Shown: positions 11,346-23,011, counted from the first letter of the stretch. The stretch is 64,000 bases of DNA from Flammula alnicola (GCA_015499995.1 JADNRV010000101.1:1-64000), one strand, 5' to 3'. Program-made: numbers and translations. The notes: generated by a model not told the origin, from the letters alone.

Positions 11346-12132
11346 AAAATAATAATACAGTAACTGACTAACTCCAACTGGTATTTATGTGCTAAATAAA
11401 CAAACATCAAACAGCAATAACAATAAGATGCACTTCAGTGATCTTCCAAGGTCTTTACTCCTTCCTCTGGATTTCTAAACACTCTTCTTCCTCCTCCTTA
11501 TTGTCCATCTTCTGTTTCTTCTCCTTATTGTCAGCATGTCAGCAGTGTTTGTGCTATGGCAGGGTCACTTTGTGAATTGTTTGTGGTCAGCAGTTGATCC
11601 CTGGCACTTGCATTGATTCCACCTTAGGTTTCCACTGTAACAGTCCCATCAAATGAGAGGAACACATCATGTTGTGTCAACAGATTTGTATTATAAAATC
11701 TTTATTTCTCTTATACAAGGGGCAAACATTAGAGCAAAACTTGGGGCAGTCCAAAATGGACCACTCTTGAGGTGGTTGGCCTGTGGTTGGCCTACAGTCA
11801 GGAATATTTCATATTCTAATAATAAATGATATCTGTTAATGTGTGCCATAAATAATATTGACATATGCATGATGTCTAAATAGTCACATGATTGGGACAT
11901 GCTTTGCAGTTTGCAAAGACAAAAGGAATGCACACATTGGGCAGCATGGGAGGAGCAATAGAAACAGCTACTTTATTTATTTTTATTTTTATTTTTATTT
12001 TTAAATTCAGTGTTTATTCTCCATTGTGGCTGAGCCTTATGGTAGATATATACAGCAAATCTTTTTCTATGCATCTGTTTCAATAATTCCTATCATAATC
12101 TGTGGGATATATATATATGGTATGTGCAACTT
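11346..12132. other. Gene-free stretch
   Basis: Nothing identified apart from a TTTTTA microsatellite near 11,970-12,003. Confidence 0.4.
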
Positions 12133-12666
12133 CCCGGTGACCTTCCAATCAATGATGGATGACATCACAAGTGAAACTCATGTCAAATATTGGATAACAA
12201 TTTACATCCTTCTTTTTTCAAAAAGCAGAGAACATTTGAAGGAGTACACCAGGTGGGTACTGCAATGATTATGCGAGAATGACCTATTTTTGAAACTAGA
12301 AAAATGCTTCTTCGATTACCATTGATGGAATACCTTGGGATGATCCTTGAAGAAGGATGGATCAGCATGGATTCTGCCAAGTTAAAAGGAATATCTGACT
12401 GGCCAATACCAAAAATGCTCAAACAAGTTCGATTATTTCTTGGATTTGGAAACTTTTATCGAAAGTTCATCAGAGCATATTCTAAAATAGCTCAAGCTAT
12501 GAAGGAACTACTAAGAAAGGACCAAATCTTCGAATGGATAAAAGCAGCTCAAGAAGCATTTGATACCCTAAAGAAACACTTTATAGAAGAGCCAGTGCTA
12601 CTTATGCCAGACATGACCAAACCTTTCCAAATTGAGTGTGATGCCTCTAAGTATGCATCCAGTACA
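12133..12666 (+). pseudogene. Ty3/Gypsy reverse transcriptase/RNase H fragment
   Basis: Translation gives the palm and thumb order of Gypsy Pol: a TFQSMMDDI-like helix, then LCENDLFLKLEKC, EYLGMILEEG, LFLGFGNFYRKFI, EPVLLMPDMTKPFQI and DASKYAS, the start of RNase H. The YLDD-type catalytic box, which should lie about 12,185-12,215, reads WITIYIL, so both catalytic aspartates are lost. At least one stop and a frame change lie between 12,260 and 12,330; the longest open piece is 12,304-12,708. Only about 180 residues of a Pol of more than 1,000 remain. A piece of inverted L1 LTR abuts it on the right. Confidence 0.85.
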
Positions 12667-12744
12667 GTACATCTAAGCATGGGTAGAGATAAGATAACCA
12701 AGAGATAAGACAAGATAAAGAAAAGAAATAGAATGGTCATAACA
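12667..12744 (-). mobile_element. Inverted fragment of L1 LTR with adjacent polypurine tract
   Basis: The reverse complement reads GGGGGTAA then TGTTATGACC and continues to CTTAGATGTAC, matching the polypurine tract and first 75 bp of the LTR at 29. TGTTACGACC has become TGTTATGACC and CCGCGC has become CCATGC, changes expected from CpG deamination. Confidence 0.7.
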
Positions 12745-12756
12745 TTACCCCCCTGC

Positions 12757-13720
12757 TATAGTTGAGATTTCAGCTTAACAATCTTCTCTACTGCATATAG
12801 CAGAGTTCTCTGTTTATGTTGGCCTCTGCTGCTTCATAGTGTGTGAAGTGATCATAAATACTTTTATTGCTGTTGGAGGACCAAGTTGGGCAGTCTTGTG
12901 CAGCATGGCCAGGTTGATGATGAGGACACATCTTGCATATGAATTGAGAACAATCTTTTTTGATGGATCTGCATAGAAAACAGACTCGATAATAGTGTTT
13001 GGTATCTGTCTCAGGTGACTGAGGGGCAGTTTGATTGTGATGGGAAACCAGGCGGTCAGCCTTTCATAAGGGGTAGGCTGTTGGGTGCATCTTCTTTGTT
13101 TAGTGAAGAAAGGTTCCATGGGGGTCTGCAATTCATGCCAGATGGCATTGTCAAATGTGGTGTGGGCAAGTGTCCTCTGTTGTGCAAGTTCAGTTTCAAG
13201 TGTTTCAATTGAGCGATGGGCATTGTTAATAATTTTGAGGTCATACTAAAGATAAAGATTTCCAGCCATGGCAATCTGAGCACAGTCATAGTGGGCTCTG
13301 GTCACATCTCTTAGCAGAATTCTTTGTAAGTGATGAGAGGGATGTGGGGTGTGTTCTCAGCCCAAGATGGCCTTCTGGTTTAGCATTAGGGAAGTTTTCT
13401 TGGTCCTTATGGAGTTCCTTGGGGCTGTTCAGGAAATTTTCCAGGTTCACACTCTTCTGAGTTGGCTCAGGAACCAGGCTCTTCTGGATGATCAGCTGCA
13501 TCAGTGTTTGCATGGAACCTTTGGACAACTCTATAGACTGCAGCATGCTGGAGTGAAAGCTATTGACCCAGCAGGTTTGTCGGCTCACGTGACTTTTGGA
13601 AAACACTGAAGATGAGAAGATGGACTTGGGCGTGCATGACATGTTGTCTCGTGCACGTCTCCCTTGTGGTACAGGCCAACTTCTGCAAAATTTCAGCCAC
13701 AAAATTTTATTTTAACACCT
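12757..13720 (-). pseudogene. Degraded minus-strand coding region, probably the 3' interior of an L1 element
   Basis: Three overlapping minus-strand frames (13,702-13,286, 13,289-13,056 and 13,131-12,814) give protein-like sequence, for example PYERLTAWFPITIKLPLSHL and a heptad-like IETLETELAQQRTLAH. They run towards the polypurine tract and LTR fragment at 12,667-12,752, so they probably belong to the same retroelement. I do not recognise the domain; it is not the usual integrase or chromodomain end. Several frame breaks are needed. Confidence 0.35.
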
Positions 13721-13849
13721 TAAGTAGTTTTGTGAGGTAGATTCATAGAATAATATAAAGAGAATTCAAGTTAATAAGTGTGATTTTGTTAGGCCATGGC
13801 TTAAGTATCTTAACTCCCCTTCTTATCCTTTCTCTCAATCATGAGAACT

Positions 13850-14517
13850 CATCTGAAAAACATACCCCATGGTATTTTTCATCCTTCATTTCTCCTCTTT
13901 ATTTTTCCCCTCTGCTCATGTAGTGTCGTGCTTTCTTTGACTCCTTCCATCTCGTTCAACATCCTTGACAAAGAAAATGACATCATTGCCCACCCTTGCA
14001 TTCACGGACTTCATCCAAATCAGATTGCGATGAGGAAGTTGCCCTCAAATAATCGCTGCTGCTTTCTCGAATGCTTCAGCTTTTTTCCCCAAAGATTCAA
14101 TGATTTCATCAAGCTTTAAATTGGTAAGTAAGTTAATTTAATTTGAAAGATTCATGTGCTTACCTCAATTTCATCGCCACTTCCATATTCAAAAGGTGAA
14201 GATGCATGGCTCCTGTGATCCAATTCCAATGCAGGTAGCTCTACTGCCATAGTCGGAAGCGGCAAACTCATTGTTAAGTCAGGTTGGCAGGGCTGCTTCA
14301 GTGAGTTTTGTGTCTCCACTTCTTCAATGTCGATCCTCTGCTGATGCTGCTGTTTTCTCCCAATTACCTTCATAATTTCAAGGGAGTGTGAATCTTGTAG
14401 GAAGTCTTTCCACTGCCTGTCACTTCCCTCCAGCAGTTCCTTGTTCCCAGACCAACTGTTATCGTCACCATTGATAGGGCTGCAAACCGGCCATGGGTGA
14501 ATTTTGCAATATATCAT
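13850..14517 (-). pseudogene. Two-exon unknown protein fragment
   Basis: A minus-strand frame from about 14,517 ends with an acidic SGDEIE and is followed by an intron-like stretch (GTAAGC ... TTTAAAG, about 14,153 to 14,106) that joins it to LDEIIESLGKKAEAFEKAAA, then QLPHRNLIWM and GNDVIFFVKDVERDGRSQRK across frame breaks. The splice keeps the frame. I recall similar unnamed proteins scattered through agaricomycete genomes but cannot give a function. The first residues overlap the R2 LTR boundary (14,472), so the 5' end is cut by that insertion. Confidence 0.35.
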
Positions 14518-14741
14518 TTTTTACCTATGGAATATAACCGAGACAGAGAGGCTATAACGCACCCATTTTAGTAGGCTAAGGCCTAGCTATGGAACTACTA
14601 ACTGTCATATGACCTGTGACAATAGTAATCAGATGCGGTTCAGAGCTAGCTGAGTCCGTATGATAAGCTGGGAGACAGTAAAAGTTAGAAAACAGTGAAA
14701 CACATCACACATAAGTCATAAACAACTAGCGAGGCATAAAC

Positions 14742-14931
14742 GGAGGTCTTTATTGTCCCCCACTGATTCCCACTGGAATCCGGCAGAATCTGGTCATTCC
14801 AAAGGAATGAGTTTTGGCTGAGAAGCCAGCCAAAATGCATGATTTCATTCTGGCAGAATGCAGACTGGAATGAGCTGAGACCAGAATACCTAACAGGAAT
14901 GACCAGAACGGAATGGTCACTGGAATCTGGT
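14742..14931 (-). mobile_element. MITE-like repeat M2, copy 2
   Basis: Reverse-complement relative of 1,991-2,190 with the same boundaries (GGAGGTCTTTATTGTCC ... GGAATCTGGT). It interrupts the R2 LTR directly after AGGCATAAA. Confidence 0.6.
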
Positions 14932-15913
14932 GCACCATTGATTTATTGCTAATATTATTATTTATTATTAATACATTGATTTATTGTTAATATTATGATT
15001 TACTGATCATAATACTTAATGTTATTTAATAAATGGCATGCGCGTTCTGAAAATGCTGAATCACGTGACACGGCAAATGCCGTGCCCTGAACCCAGATGC
15101 TATGCAATCAAATTTGTTGGCCATTCTTTTCTTCCCCCCCACTTCCTTCCCCTCCACCACCACCATCCACTCCGTTTCACCACCCCATGGCTCCGTCCCC
15201 ACCACCAGCGCCGGTGTCGATGAGCGCCTGTGACCAGTGCACTGCAAACTGCAGCGCCGGCATGCTCTCTGCCCCTACCACCGCCAAATCGAAATCGATG
15301 AGCTGCAAACAGCAACAGTCGAATGCTGACAAGTCGGCGAGCAAACGCAGCAAGTCCACCAACAACGCCAATGATGACGATGATGACGATGCCAAGGAGG
15401 CAAACGAGGGGCGGAAAGGAGGAAAGAAGGGATGAAAGTGAAGAAAACCGTGGGCAAGCAGAAATCCAGATGCATAGCCCCCCCTTTTCCACCTTTCGCT
15501 TTTCTAACCCATCGTTTACCACCCCCAGCAGGAAGACAGGGGCCCAGCATCATCGCGAAGATGAACTCGAGAATGCCAAGGGCACCCCTGCCCATCTAAA
15601 GCCATAAGTACCCCCCTTGTTCCCTCTTTTATAAAAAAAAAAACTCACCTTTATTTTGTTATTGTAGCATCGAGTGTATCCTCCAGGCCGCGGGCACCTC
15701 TGTGCCCCCCCCCCCCCCCCCCTCCCCCCGAGTGTGCCACCCACTCATCGACTGCCTCTATGCTGCCCCCTCCACCCACCATCCCCAGCACCTGTGCTCG
15801 CATTGAGCGTGAACCCAACGTCACCTCCCGAAAGGCTGCGGCTACTGGCCACAATGATGACAGCAGCACCGACAGCAGCACCGATGACAGCAGCACTGAC
15901 CGCCATCACCGTG
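14932..15913 (+). other. Insert in the R2 LTR with a low-complexity, possibly coding stretch
   Basis: After about 80 bp of ATTTATTA-rich sequence, a plus-strand frame starts at ATG 15,187 (MAPSPPPAPVS), runs through a Ser/Ala/Lys-rich part to NANDDDDDDAKEANEGRKGG, and stops at 15,433. Further frames with Pro-rich and SSTDSSTDD-like runs follow to 15,945, across a C-run at 15,704-15,729. This could be a captured host gene fragment for a disordered protein; no domain is recognised. Confidence 0.35.
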
Positions 15914-16513
15914 ATACCCATTGCCTGCAGGCATTATTTACATGAGATAAGAATGTTTTACTCTATTTTATTTGCATACTAGAACCACCCATAGCTGTAG
16001 TATAAAAGATGTACCTCTGTAGCTAGTTACATTAGGCAATCTCTTCCCTGTTTTATTTTGAGCTAAGACACAGTGTCTAGTAAGAAAGAAGACAAATAAT
16101 GGATTAGTTTGACTTCAATAGAGTTTGTTTGAAGCCAGAGAAGGCTTAGTTAATAAAAGAGAAAGTTCTTGAGGACAAGGTCCAAGAATTTAGAAGCCAG
16201 AGAGTGCTTAGAGGCCAAGAGAGCACCTAGAGAGTCAGAAACAGAGTCCGCAGTGGGCTATCAGATTATTCAGAAGGTAGCGCACAGTGCGGCCTTAGTT
16301 TCAGACAAGTTCCGAGCCTCCAGAGCAGCTAGTTGCTTTGAAAGTTGAGCTAGTAGTGTCTTAGAGAGCTTTTCTAAAAACATAAAACCTTAAAATCAAT
16401 AAAACCATTCATCCTTGTGATAAAATGAAGCTTGAAATGAAGATAAAATGTGTATTTGAATAATCCCTCATACCCACTTTAAAACAAACCACGAGGCGCT
16501 GTCTACAAGTCAG

Positions 16514-16885
16514 CTAGCTAAATAAAACAAACACCGTGGAGTACAGCACACTACATATTTCTGAAGCTAGTAGTGCATCACTCAACCTAGTTAGGATCTC
16601 GCTCTGCAGTTGGGTGGGTTCTTTAGGTCGCTGAGCACGTAGTGGGTCTCTCACCGGGTTCTCAAAGACTTCATCTCCTGGTTGCCCTTCTCTGCGAGAT
16701 AATCCATCTGCTCCAAAGGTCTTTCCTGCTACATGCCGCAAGGTGAAATGGAACATCATAATATGATCTATCCATCTATTTATAGTAGCATTGGGACCTA
16801 GCTCCAGATTGTCAAGCATTCCCTTTAGATATTTGGTGTTCTCAGAGCTGTTAACATTCAAAAGAGCGTTTAAAGTCGAGTCCAA
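16514..16885 (-). pseudogene. Ty3/Gypsy RNase H fragment
   Basis: The minus-strand frame contains RWIDHIMMFHFTLRHVAGKT followed by GADGLSRREGQPGDE, the end of the Gypsy RNase H domain with its H-v-x-G-k and a-D-G-L-S-R signature. No integrase follows; instead the frame runs into the R2 LTR. The tail DPLRAQRPKEPTQLQSEILT is shared with 32,531-32,690, linking it to R2. It probably represents an internally deleted element. The neighbouring gag-protease remnant lies on the opposite strand. Confidence 0.75.
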
Positions 16886-16899
16886 GAAGCTAGCGAAAG

Positions 16900-17666
16900 C
16901 ACCAACATTGCTAGCAAATCATATGCTAGTAGCCTACTTTGCGGGATGCCTCACCCCAGAATTCTGAAACTGAGTATATGCCAAGCTAGATCTGCAGGCA
17001 ACACAGTCAAAGGATATGCTGGATTTCTTAATCAGCAATAATGTGGGAGGACTCACTGTGTCGACTGCACCACCAGCTTGGGCAGAAGACAGGTACAAGC
17101 TAGACGAGTTTATCCGAGTTGCAGAAGACCTAGCTCGGGCACTAAATCCTGGAGCCACAGGAGAGAGGGAGGAGTTACCACTGGTTCCTCTGGTCAGAAT
17201 AAAGATGGAGAGCATGGTGCTAGCTCCAGTACAACGAGAGCTAGAGAGTATCAAGCAGGAGTTTTTCATCTTCAAAGATTGGATAACAACTAGCGAGAGA
17301 AATCAGAAGCAGTTGTTTGATGAATTCAAAAATAGTATTCATCAACAGACAAGGATGGCGCAGCAATTGCCTCCACCCCAGCTGGTGCCTATGAGGATGT
17401 ATCAGCCTCCACTGCCTCCAATGATGTGCTATCAGTTGCCAGAAGCACCTAGAAACTACTTCTACTGTCATATGACTGGTCATATGTATAGAGATTGTCC
17501 AGTGCGCCAAGCACATCTGACGACTGAAAAAGTGAACATAGGAGACGGGGGAAAACTGTACTTCCCTGATGGCAGGATGATCTCATTTGATCCAACCAGG
17601 CCTGTAAAAGATCGAGTAGATGAGTGGCACGCAAAGCAGAAAACTGACTTCGTGTTCCAATCATGA
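16900..17666 (+). pseudogene. Retroelement Gag fragment with a damaged zinc knuckle
   Basis: The frame 17,016-17,666 encodes a Gag-like helical part (PPAWAEDRYKLDEFIRVAED and onward), a Pro-rich linker and FYCHMTGHMYRDCPVRQAHL at 17,458-17,517. That is the CCHC knuckle of basidiomycete Gypsy Gag, but the first cysteine is missing (the residues before FYC are NY). The downstream motif GGKLYFPDGRMISF is typical of this Gag group. Stops upstream at about 16,963-16,972 and at 17,666 break the frame. Confidence 0.75.
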
Positions 17667-17729
17667 GAGACTGAGAGCATACCGGGGATATATCATCTCC
17701 AAGCACATCAAGGTTCCATTTCGCTCTAC

Positions 17730-18363
17730 ATGAACCAGCAGAGAGATCAGAGGGACGAGGTGATAGAAAAGTTGAGGCAAGAGTTGCAAGCGAGGCCAGG
17801 TCTGTTCTACCAGCCGAGACCTACAATGGTCTATCAGCAACAGCGACGAGACGAGGTGGATGAGTATAGAGAAACATATGAGGAGATGCTAGCTGCAAAA
17901 ACAGAAACGAGTAGACTTCAAGATCGCTGAGGTTAATCCTGAGACTGTGGCACAGCTGAAGCCGAAGATGATGCTGTACATTGACTTACCGCCCTTGTCG
18001 AAGGTTATCAAAATGAAGCCAAAGCTCAGGGATGAGCCAATTCCTAATGTGGAAAAGAAGGGTCTGGCCTATAAACACCGGGCGCCTATTAAAGATGAAG
18101 TTGACATTGGTGAAATGGTGGAACAACTAAAGCAATTGAAAGTTGAACTCACTCAAGCGCAGCTCTTGGGAGTGGCAAACAGCCAGATGCAGAAGAAATT
18201 TGTAAAGGAATTCTCAGCTAGGCATGTACCAACCAATATTGAGACACGTAAGGTGACAATGATTGAAGAGGAAGAAGAAGAGGAAGTGGTGACTGACTAT
18301 GAGAAGGAGGAACCATTACCACAATATATGCTAGCAGAAGATTTACCTCCGCCTAAGTATTGA
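17730..18363 (+). pseudogene. Gag-Pol linker region of the same element, broken
   Basis: Two plus-strand frames (17,730-17,930 and 17,947-18,363) encode charged, coiled-coil-like sequence (RDEVIEKLRQELQ, VEQLKQLKVELTQAQ) and an acidic stretch (IEEEEEEEVVTDYEKEEPLP). Position and orientation put them between the zinc-knuckle Gag and the protease. A stop separates each piece. Confidence 0.6.
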
Positions 18364-18372
18364 GTACTTGCA

Positions 18373-18945
18373 ATGGATTGTGATGGCTTACCAAAAGGAG
18401 CCATTGTCATAGAAGATCCCTTTGTGCAGTACTTGAATGAGCTAGCTCCGGGTGAAGAACCTAGGAAACTGCTAGTGGCAAAGGAATCGCACCTGTTAAA
18501 GGTGGTACATCCTGTGATCAATGGGGTGGCCACCGAGGAAGCATTATTGGACAGTGGTTCACAAATCATCTCAATGGGAAGGGACACAGCAGTCAAACTC
18601 AGACTTAATTGGGACCCTGCGATTATTATACATATGCAGAGTGCCAATAAGCAAATTGAGAAGACATTGGGACTAGCTAGGAATGTGCCGTTTGTGTTTG
18701 GAGAAATAACTTTATATTTCCAAGTACATGTAATGGTGAACCCAGCATACAAGGTGCTACTAGGACAACCATTTGAATGTCTAACATCTAGCAAGGTGAA
18801 GAATGCCCCAGACGGCACTCAGCTCCTCACTATCACAGATCCAAACACGTCTAGAAAAATTACTATGCCTATGTATGATAGAGGACAACCACCGGGCATT
18901 CTAAAGAAGCAGCCCGACAGTTCTTTTCAACCCTCGATGAGTTGA
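18373..18945 (+). CDS. Retroelement aspartic protease remnant, open frame
   Basis: A 190-residue frame opens with MDCDGLPKGAIVIEDP and contains VINGVATEEALLDSGSQIIS, the retropepsin active-site D-S-G with its leading beta strand (residues about 55-75), then VMVNPAYKVLLGQPFECLTS, the I-L-G-type second half. This is the Gypsy protease located after Gag. The active-site triad is intact, but the flanking Gag and Pol are broken and no reverse transcriptase follows in frame, so the piece is probably inert. A few residues of the following linker (ELRNAYLAQGILESPPDYRA) continue at 19,058-19,120 after stops. Confidence 0.75.
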   Translation: MDCDGLPKGAIVIEDPFVQYLNELAPGEEPRKLLVAKESHLLKVVHPVINGVATEEALLDSGSQIISMGRDTAVKLRLNWDPAIIIHMQSANKQIEKTLGLARNVPFVFGEITLYFQVHVMVNPAYKVLLGQPFECLTSSKVKNAPDGTQLLTITDPNTSRKITMPMYDRGQPPGILKKQPDSSFQPSMS

Positions 18946-19129
18946 TGAGTTATCAAGGAGAGGTCACACTTATGATTGAGAGAGATGATTGAGACAGGAG
19001 TATTCAAATCATAGGATACACGACCCTGCTCAATAGCAAAAGTTTTAAAAAGAAAGAGTTAAGGAATGCATACCTAGCTCAAGGAATATTAGAGTCGCCT
19101 CCTGATTATCGTGCTGGAGTTATGTGTTT

Positions 19130-19670
19130 CCATTGATCGCCAATCAAGCTAGTTGCCATTTTTGGCTTGCACTGCCATCATGCGACCCTTTTTGATCCCT
19201 TTGGGCAGGCGCCAGCTATTTCCTTATTTGGCAAAGGCGCTCTGTGCCTCTGGTTATTTAACTCAGATTTGAATGCATTTTGAGCAGCAGTCTTTGAATA
19301 TCCAGCAATGTCTTCTCCTGCAACCTTCTGACCCATTCCTACTGCTTCCCTTGATACTTTGGCAGATGCTTTGTATTTTTCCGAGTATACCTTGGAACAA
19401 AGTCCACTCAACATTAATGACTTCGCATGCGAGGTCTTTCATGCAGGCCTCCTTTGCGTATGCCTCATTGTTTGAATCCCTTTCTGATTCTCGCTTATTT
19501 ACTCCATTTTATTTCAGGAGCCTATCCTCATTCTCCATCTGACTCCTGACCCTGACACTCGCTTTCTTGGCCTATTGAAGCAACTAGTCCATTTGCAGAA
19601 CGTCACTCGCCAGCTAGCTAATGCTGCTTTATTCAACAAGCTTCACCACTTTTCATCAGGAAAATGAAGT
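19130..19670. other. Gene-free stretch
   Basis: No coding feature recognised. Confidence 0.35.
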
Positions 19671-20010
19671 TTCTCCTCAGAGAAACCCAGGCTGCTCTAG
19701 GCATCTCTAAAGACTCTAAAGACTATAAAGACTCAAAGCTTTCCAGGCAACTTTGAAATCTAAGTGACTTGGTAACTATTTTCTCAAAGACACCTCAAAG
19801 TCACTCCACTCACTTTGAAAGCAGAACCAAAGACGTCTGAAAGCAAAACCAAAGATGTCTGAAAGCAACCCAAAGCAACCCAAAGCACTCTCAAAGCAGG
19901 TCCAAAGCAATCCAAAGCACTCTCAAAGCCAGTCCAAAGCAACCTAGAGCAGTCATGGAGCAGTCAAAGAGCAGTCATAGATCTTTCAATGCTGCCCAAA
20001 GTACTGAGAG
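19671..20010 (+). repeat. AAAGCA/AAAGACT-rich low-complexity repeat
   Basis: Irregular tandem words CCAAAGCA, CTCAAAGC and AAAGACTCT fill this segment. Similar CCCAGAGCAATCCAAAG words recur at 22,370-22,560. Confidence 0.6.
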
Positions 20011-20138
20011 AGCTCTTTAGATCCATTTCCATCTTACTTTATAGGCTTTATAATAAACAACTATATTTGCATTCTTACTACATAAGTACAACTTAGATAG
20101 CAAAATACCCTAGTCTACATATGGTTTATCATATTACT

Positions 20139-21480
20139 TCATTGATACTTCCCATGCCACCATTTCCAGCCTCGTTCATGGCCCATGCCCCAGTTCATAG
20201 TGTTGATGAGGCCACAGGTGGTTATCCAGGGTGCTTGGTGATCAAACAAGGGTAAAGTGGTGGCCTCGAGACCTGTTCTGCAGGAAAAAGGGGTGGGGGT
20301 TGTTAGCCATGTCATGTGGGCGAATAGAGGGGTGCAAGGTGGGCTTACCGAAGGCATATCTAACCTCGGTGCCATCTGCTGTCCTCCAGGCTACGGTGTG
20401 TGCTTTACGATGGCTGTGGTTTCGAGATACTGGAAGTAGTCGAGGCCACTGTCCATGTAGTTGAACGCCAAACGGGCTTGCATTTATACTCGATGAATGA
20501 GATGTGGTGGTGGTGGTGGAAGCCAGGACCCAGCTGAGTGTGAGGGCACTGAAGAAGGAAGCGGTGGGTGAGTACGTTTTCCCGTGGCCATTGGCCAAGC
20601 ATTCTCATCTCACCTTGAACCCAACTGACTTGCTGGGATGTATGACCCCGCTTGGTAATCTTGCCTTCTTGTCCATGTACTGGCAGTCTTCTGGGGCGTC
20701 GCAAATGCAGCCAGCCATCGTACCAGCGATTACCGCACAGTATATCCTCAATCTCTATCTCTTCAGCCTCCAAACCACCACAAACGTGCGGCCGGTGTTC
20801 TAGGTGCTATCAAACACATTGCGATTGTCTTCATGGTTGCTGCAGGTGATGAAGGTAAGGCAAATTTCCTGGCAGTAATGATAGAGTAGCTTACCTGAAA
20901 CCTCTATCCTGTTGCTGCTGGTGCTCAGCCATGTCCACATCCTGTCGACTTCCTGCCATGTTGTCGTCATCAGACCCCACCACCAACACTCTGCTGGGCG
21001 GAGCAGATGAAGAGCATGGGGTGGGATATGATGGCGATTAAGGGGGAGGAGTGTGTCAGAGCAGTTGGAGGAGTGTGTCAGAGCAGTTGGAGAGGGCGAG
21101 GGATCTGCCTTTCCACAGTAAGTGACATTCCTGAATGGAGCAAGGCAATAGCCTTGAGCCCCGGCATCTGCAAAAAAGGGGGGCGCAAGGGGGTGGTGGA
21201 GGTTAGCGACATTGTATGGCATCATTTTCCATGTACCTGGTGGCCTTTGTGGCCCTGGTGGCATGCACTGCCCGTCTTGTCCTCCTTGCACCCTTCCTCC
21301 TCAGTGTGGTCATGTTCGGGGCCATCTGGCTTGCTTGTGATGTGCGATGGCAACAACGAGCCATCGTGGCTCATCAGCATGTTGTCTTCCAACCCGGCCC
21401 ACATACCTATTGTAGGGGAGGGGCACGCAGGTTCACCTGAAAGACATGTATGTAAAAGGATGAGAATAAGTAGAAAATAA
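20139..21480 (-). pseudogene. Decayed repeat partly related to the GTCG island
   Basis: About 3,290-3,370 and 21,320-21,395 align by eye (GGCTTGCTTG, then CG-to-CA/TG substituted words), so at least part of this region is a CpG-depleted relative of the 2.8-4.1 kb island. Minus-strand frames (20,773-20,405, for example EIEIEDILCGNRWYDGWLHL, and 21,291-20,800) look protein-like but match nothing I know. Function unknown. Confidence 0.35.
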
Positions 21481-21533
21481 ATGATACCTCGAAATACTAT
21501 AATGAACGAAGGCGGGCGAAGATGGGGGGGGGG

Positions 21534-21635
21534 GTTGAAGTCGCAGTTCAAGCTAGTTCAAGTTGAAGTTCAACATTGAAGTTGAAGTTCAACATTGAAG
21601 TTGAAGTTCAACATTGAAGTTCAACATTCACGTGG
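21534..21635 (+). repeat. Tandem repeat of TTGAAGTTCAACA
   Basis: Several near-identical units of GTTGAAGTTCAACATTGAA in a row. The unit is close to a palindrome (TTGAAcTTCAA), so the array could form hairpins. Confidence 0.7.
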
Positions 21636-21894
21636 GTGATCAGCACGTGATACAGCGGGCCGCAGAAGTGCATCACATTTGACCGTGGAAAAAGAGCGAC
21701 ATGATGGCTGAAATCTCCTAAGTACCTCCAGCCTACCTGAGTACCTCGCGCTTCTCTCTCGCCTCTCCTTTGCCTCTCCCTTGCCTCTTCCAACCTCGAA
21801 GGCCCTCAAAAGCATAGGTAAGTCATTGTTTCATTCTTATTTACATTTTCTAACAGTTCTTGCATGTTAATAGGTACGAATCGACCAACACGCA

Positions 21895-22115
21895 CTGCAA
21901 TGTCGCATGCTGCAAGCACGACGACCGACTGCAAGCATGACGACTGACTGCAAGCACGACCGCTGACAGACTGCAAGCATGACTGACAGATGGGCATGGG
22001 TGCTGGCAAGCATGACGGATGGACAGCGAGCAGGTGGACTACGAGCCCGACCAGCATGACCAATGGTGACTGACGGTGACTGACGGTGACCGACCAGGTG
22101 GCAAGGTGGTGGAAT
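21895..22115 (+). repeat. Minisatellite with GCAAGCAYGACGAC units
   Basis: Repeated words GCAAGCATGAC, GACTGACTG and GGTGACTGAC make up the stretch; periodicity is irregular, about 20-30 bp. Confidence 0.55.
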
Positions 22116-22375
22116 AGGGCAGTACCTGCAATGCAAGGTAGGCGAGCGAGCAGCACGTCCGAGCATGCATAGACAGGAGATGCCGCTGCTGAGCAGTTTT
22201 TTATCATAACAGCTTCCTGATTCATAGTGTACATTTTATAATAAATATAAATTCATCAGATGATAGTAGTATTATATATAACTTCTCAATCTCAGGATCT
22301 CACAAGGCAACACTAGTAGTATTATACAATCTCAGGACGTTACAGCCTTACAGGGTGACTCAGAGCAACCCAAGT

Positions 22376-22620
22376 TACTCTATGATGGCTTATTGCAGCT
22401 TAGGAAAATTCAACTTACCCAAGTCAATGTGGGATCAAAAGTCTTTTTCCTGATGAGATGAAGAGTCCAAGAGTGCTTTGGGGAACTGTAACTATGTCGA
22501 AAGACATCCAGAGACACCCAGAGCAATCCAAAGCGGCCCAGAGTGCTATGATATGCTTTGGGAAAGTTGGAATTACCTAAGTTGATCTGGATCAAAAGTT
22601 GTTTTCCTGATGTTTGGTGC
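22376..22620 (+). repeat. Direct duplication of about 80 bp
   Basis: 22,376-22,458 and 22,545-22,615 both read from TATG or TGATGG through GGGAAAGTT/GGAAAATT to GGATCAAAAGT and TTTTCCTGATG. Confidence 0.5.
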
Positions 22621-22635
22621 GTCGATACATATGCC

Positions 22636-22880
22636 TTATAGGCTTATCCAAGGATGAGATCGCAGCGTTTTATGCCGAGGTATGAACTCAGTTTTCTTGG
22701 GTACTAGCTGTTTTATTTAAACATGCCTCATTTTTCTTATTTGTAGGGCATGGCTGTGGCGTCGACCATATGCTCTGAGCGACTGGTTACCCCTTTCGAA
22801 CATGACCCTATGCTTTTCAATCCCAACCACTGATGTCGCGATGTCTTTCTAACCAACATGCTACACCTTTTAGAGTAGAT
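22636..22880 (+). pseudogene. Two-exon gene fragment of unknown product
   Basis: GLSKDEIAAFYAE is followed by a plausible intron (GTATGA ... TTTGTAG, about 22,680-22,746) and GMAVASTICSERLVTPFEHD, then a TGA and further frame ending MLHLLE. The splice keeps the frame. The family is unknown; a coincidental pair of frames cannot be excluded. Confidence 0.3.
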
Positions 22881-23011
22881 ATTTGCAATTAATCTGTACT
22901 CTATGTGCAATGCACTGTGATTGGTTCGAGTTTCCCCTTCTGAGACTGTTTCTTGAGCTAGGGCATTATTTCTATCGCCTCATGTCATCTGAAAACAGCA
23001 GCTAGCTTTTG

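Larger units (their letters stand above)
14472..16507 (-). mobile_element. Long LTR of retroelement R2, copy 1 (interrupted)
   Basis: Two blocks, 14,472-14,740 and 15,914-16,507, match the two ends of 31,232-32,524. Read on the minus strand the whole begins TGTAGACAG and ends GCCCTATCA, a TG...CA LTR of about 1.29 kb in the uninterrupted copy. Here the middle is replaced by about 1.17 kb that includes MITE M2. RNase H sequence of a Gypsy element lies just upstream on the minus strand, so this is probably the 3' LTR. Many CG sites of copy 2 are TG or CA here. Confidence 0.6.

Noticed and set aside
15097..15744. Minus-strand Pro/Gly/Trp-rich frames at 15.1-15.7 kb
   Set aside because: Antisense shadows of the plus-strand Pro/Asp-rich stretch and of the C homopolymer.
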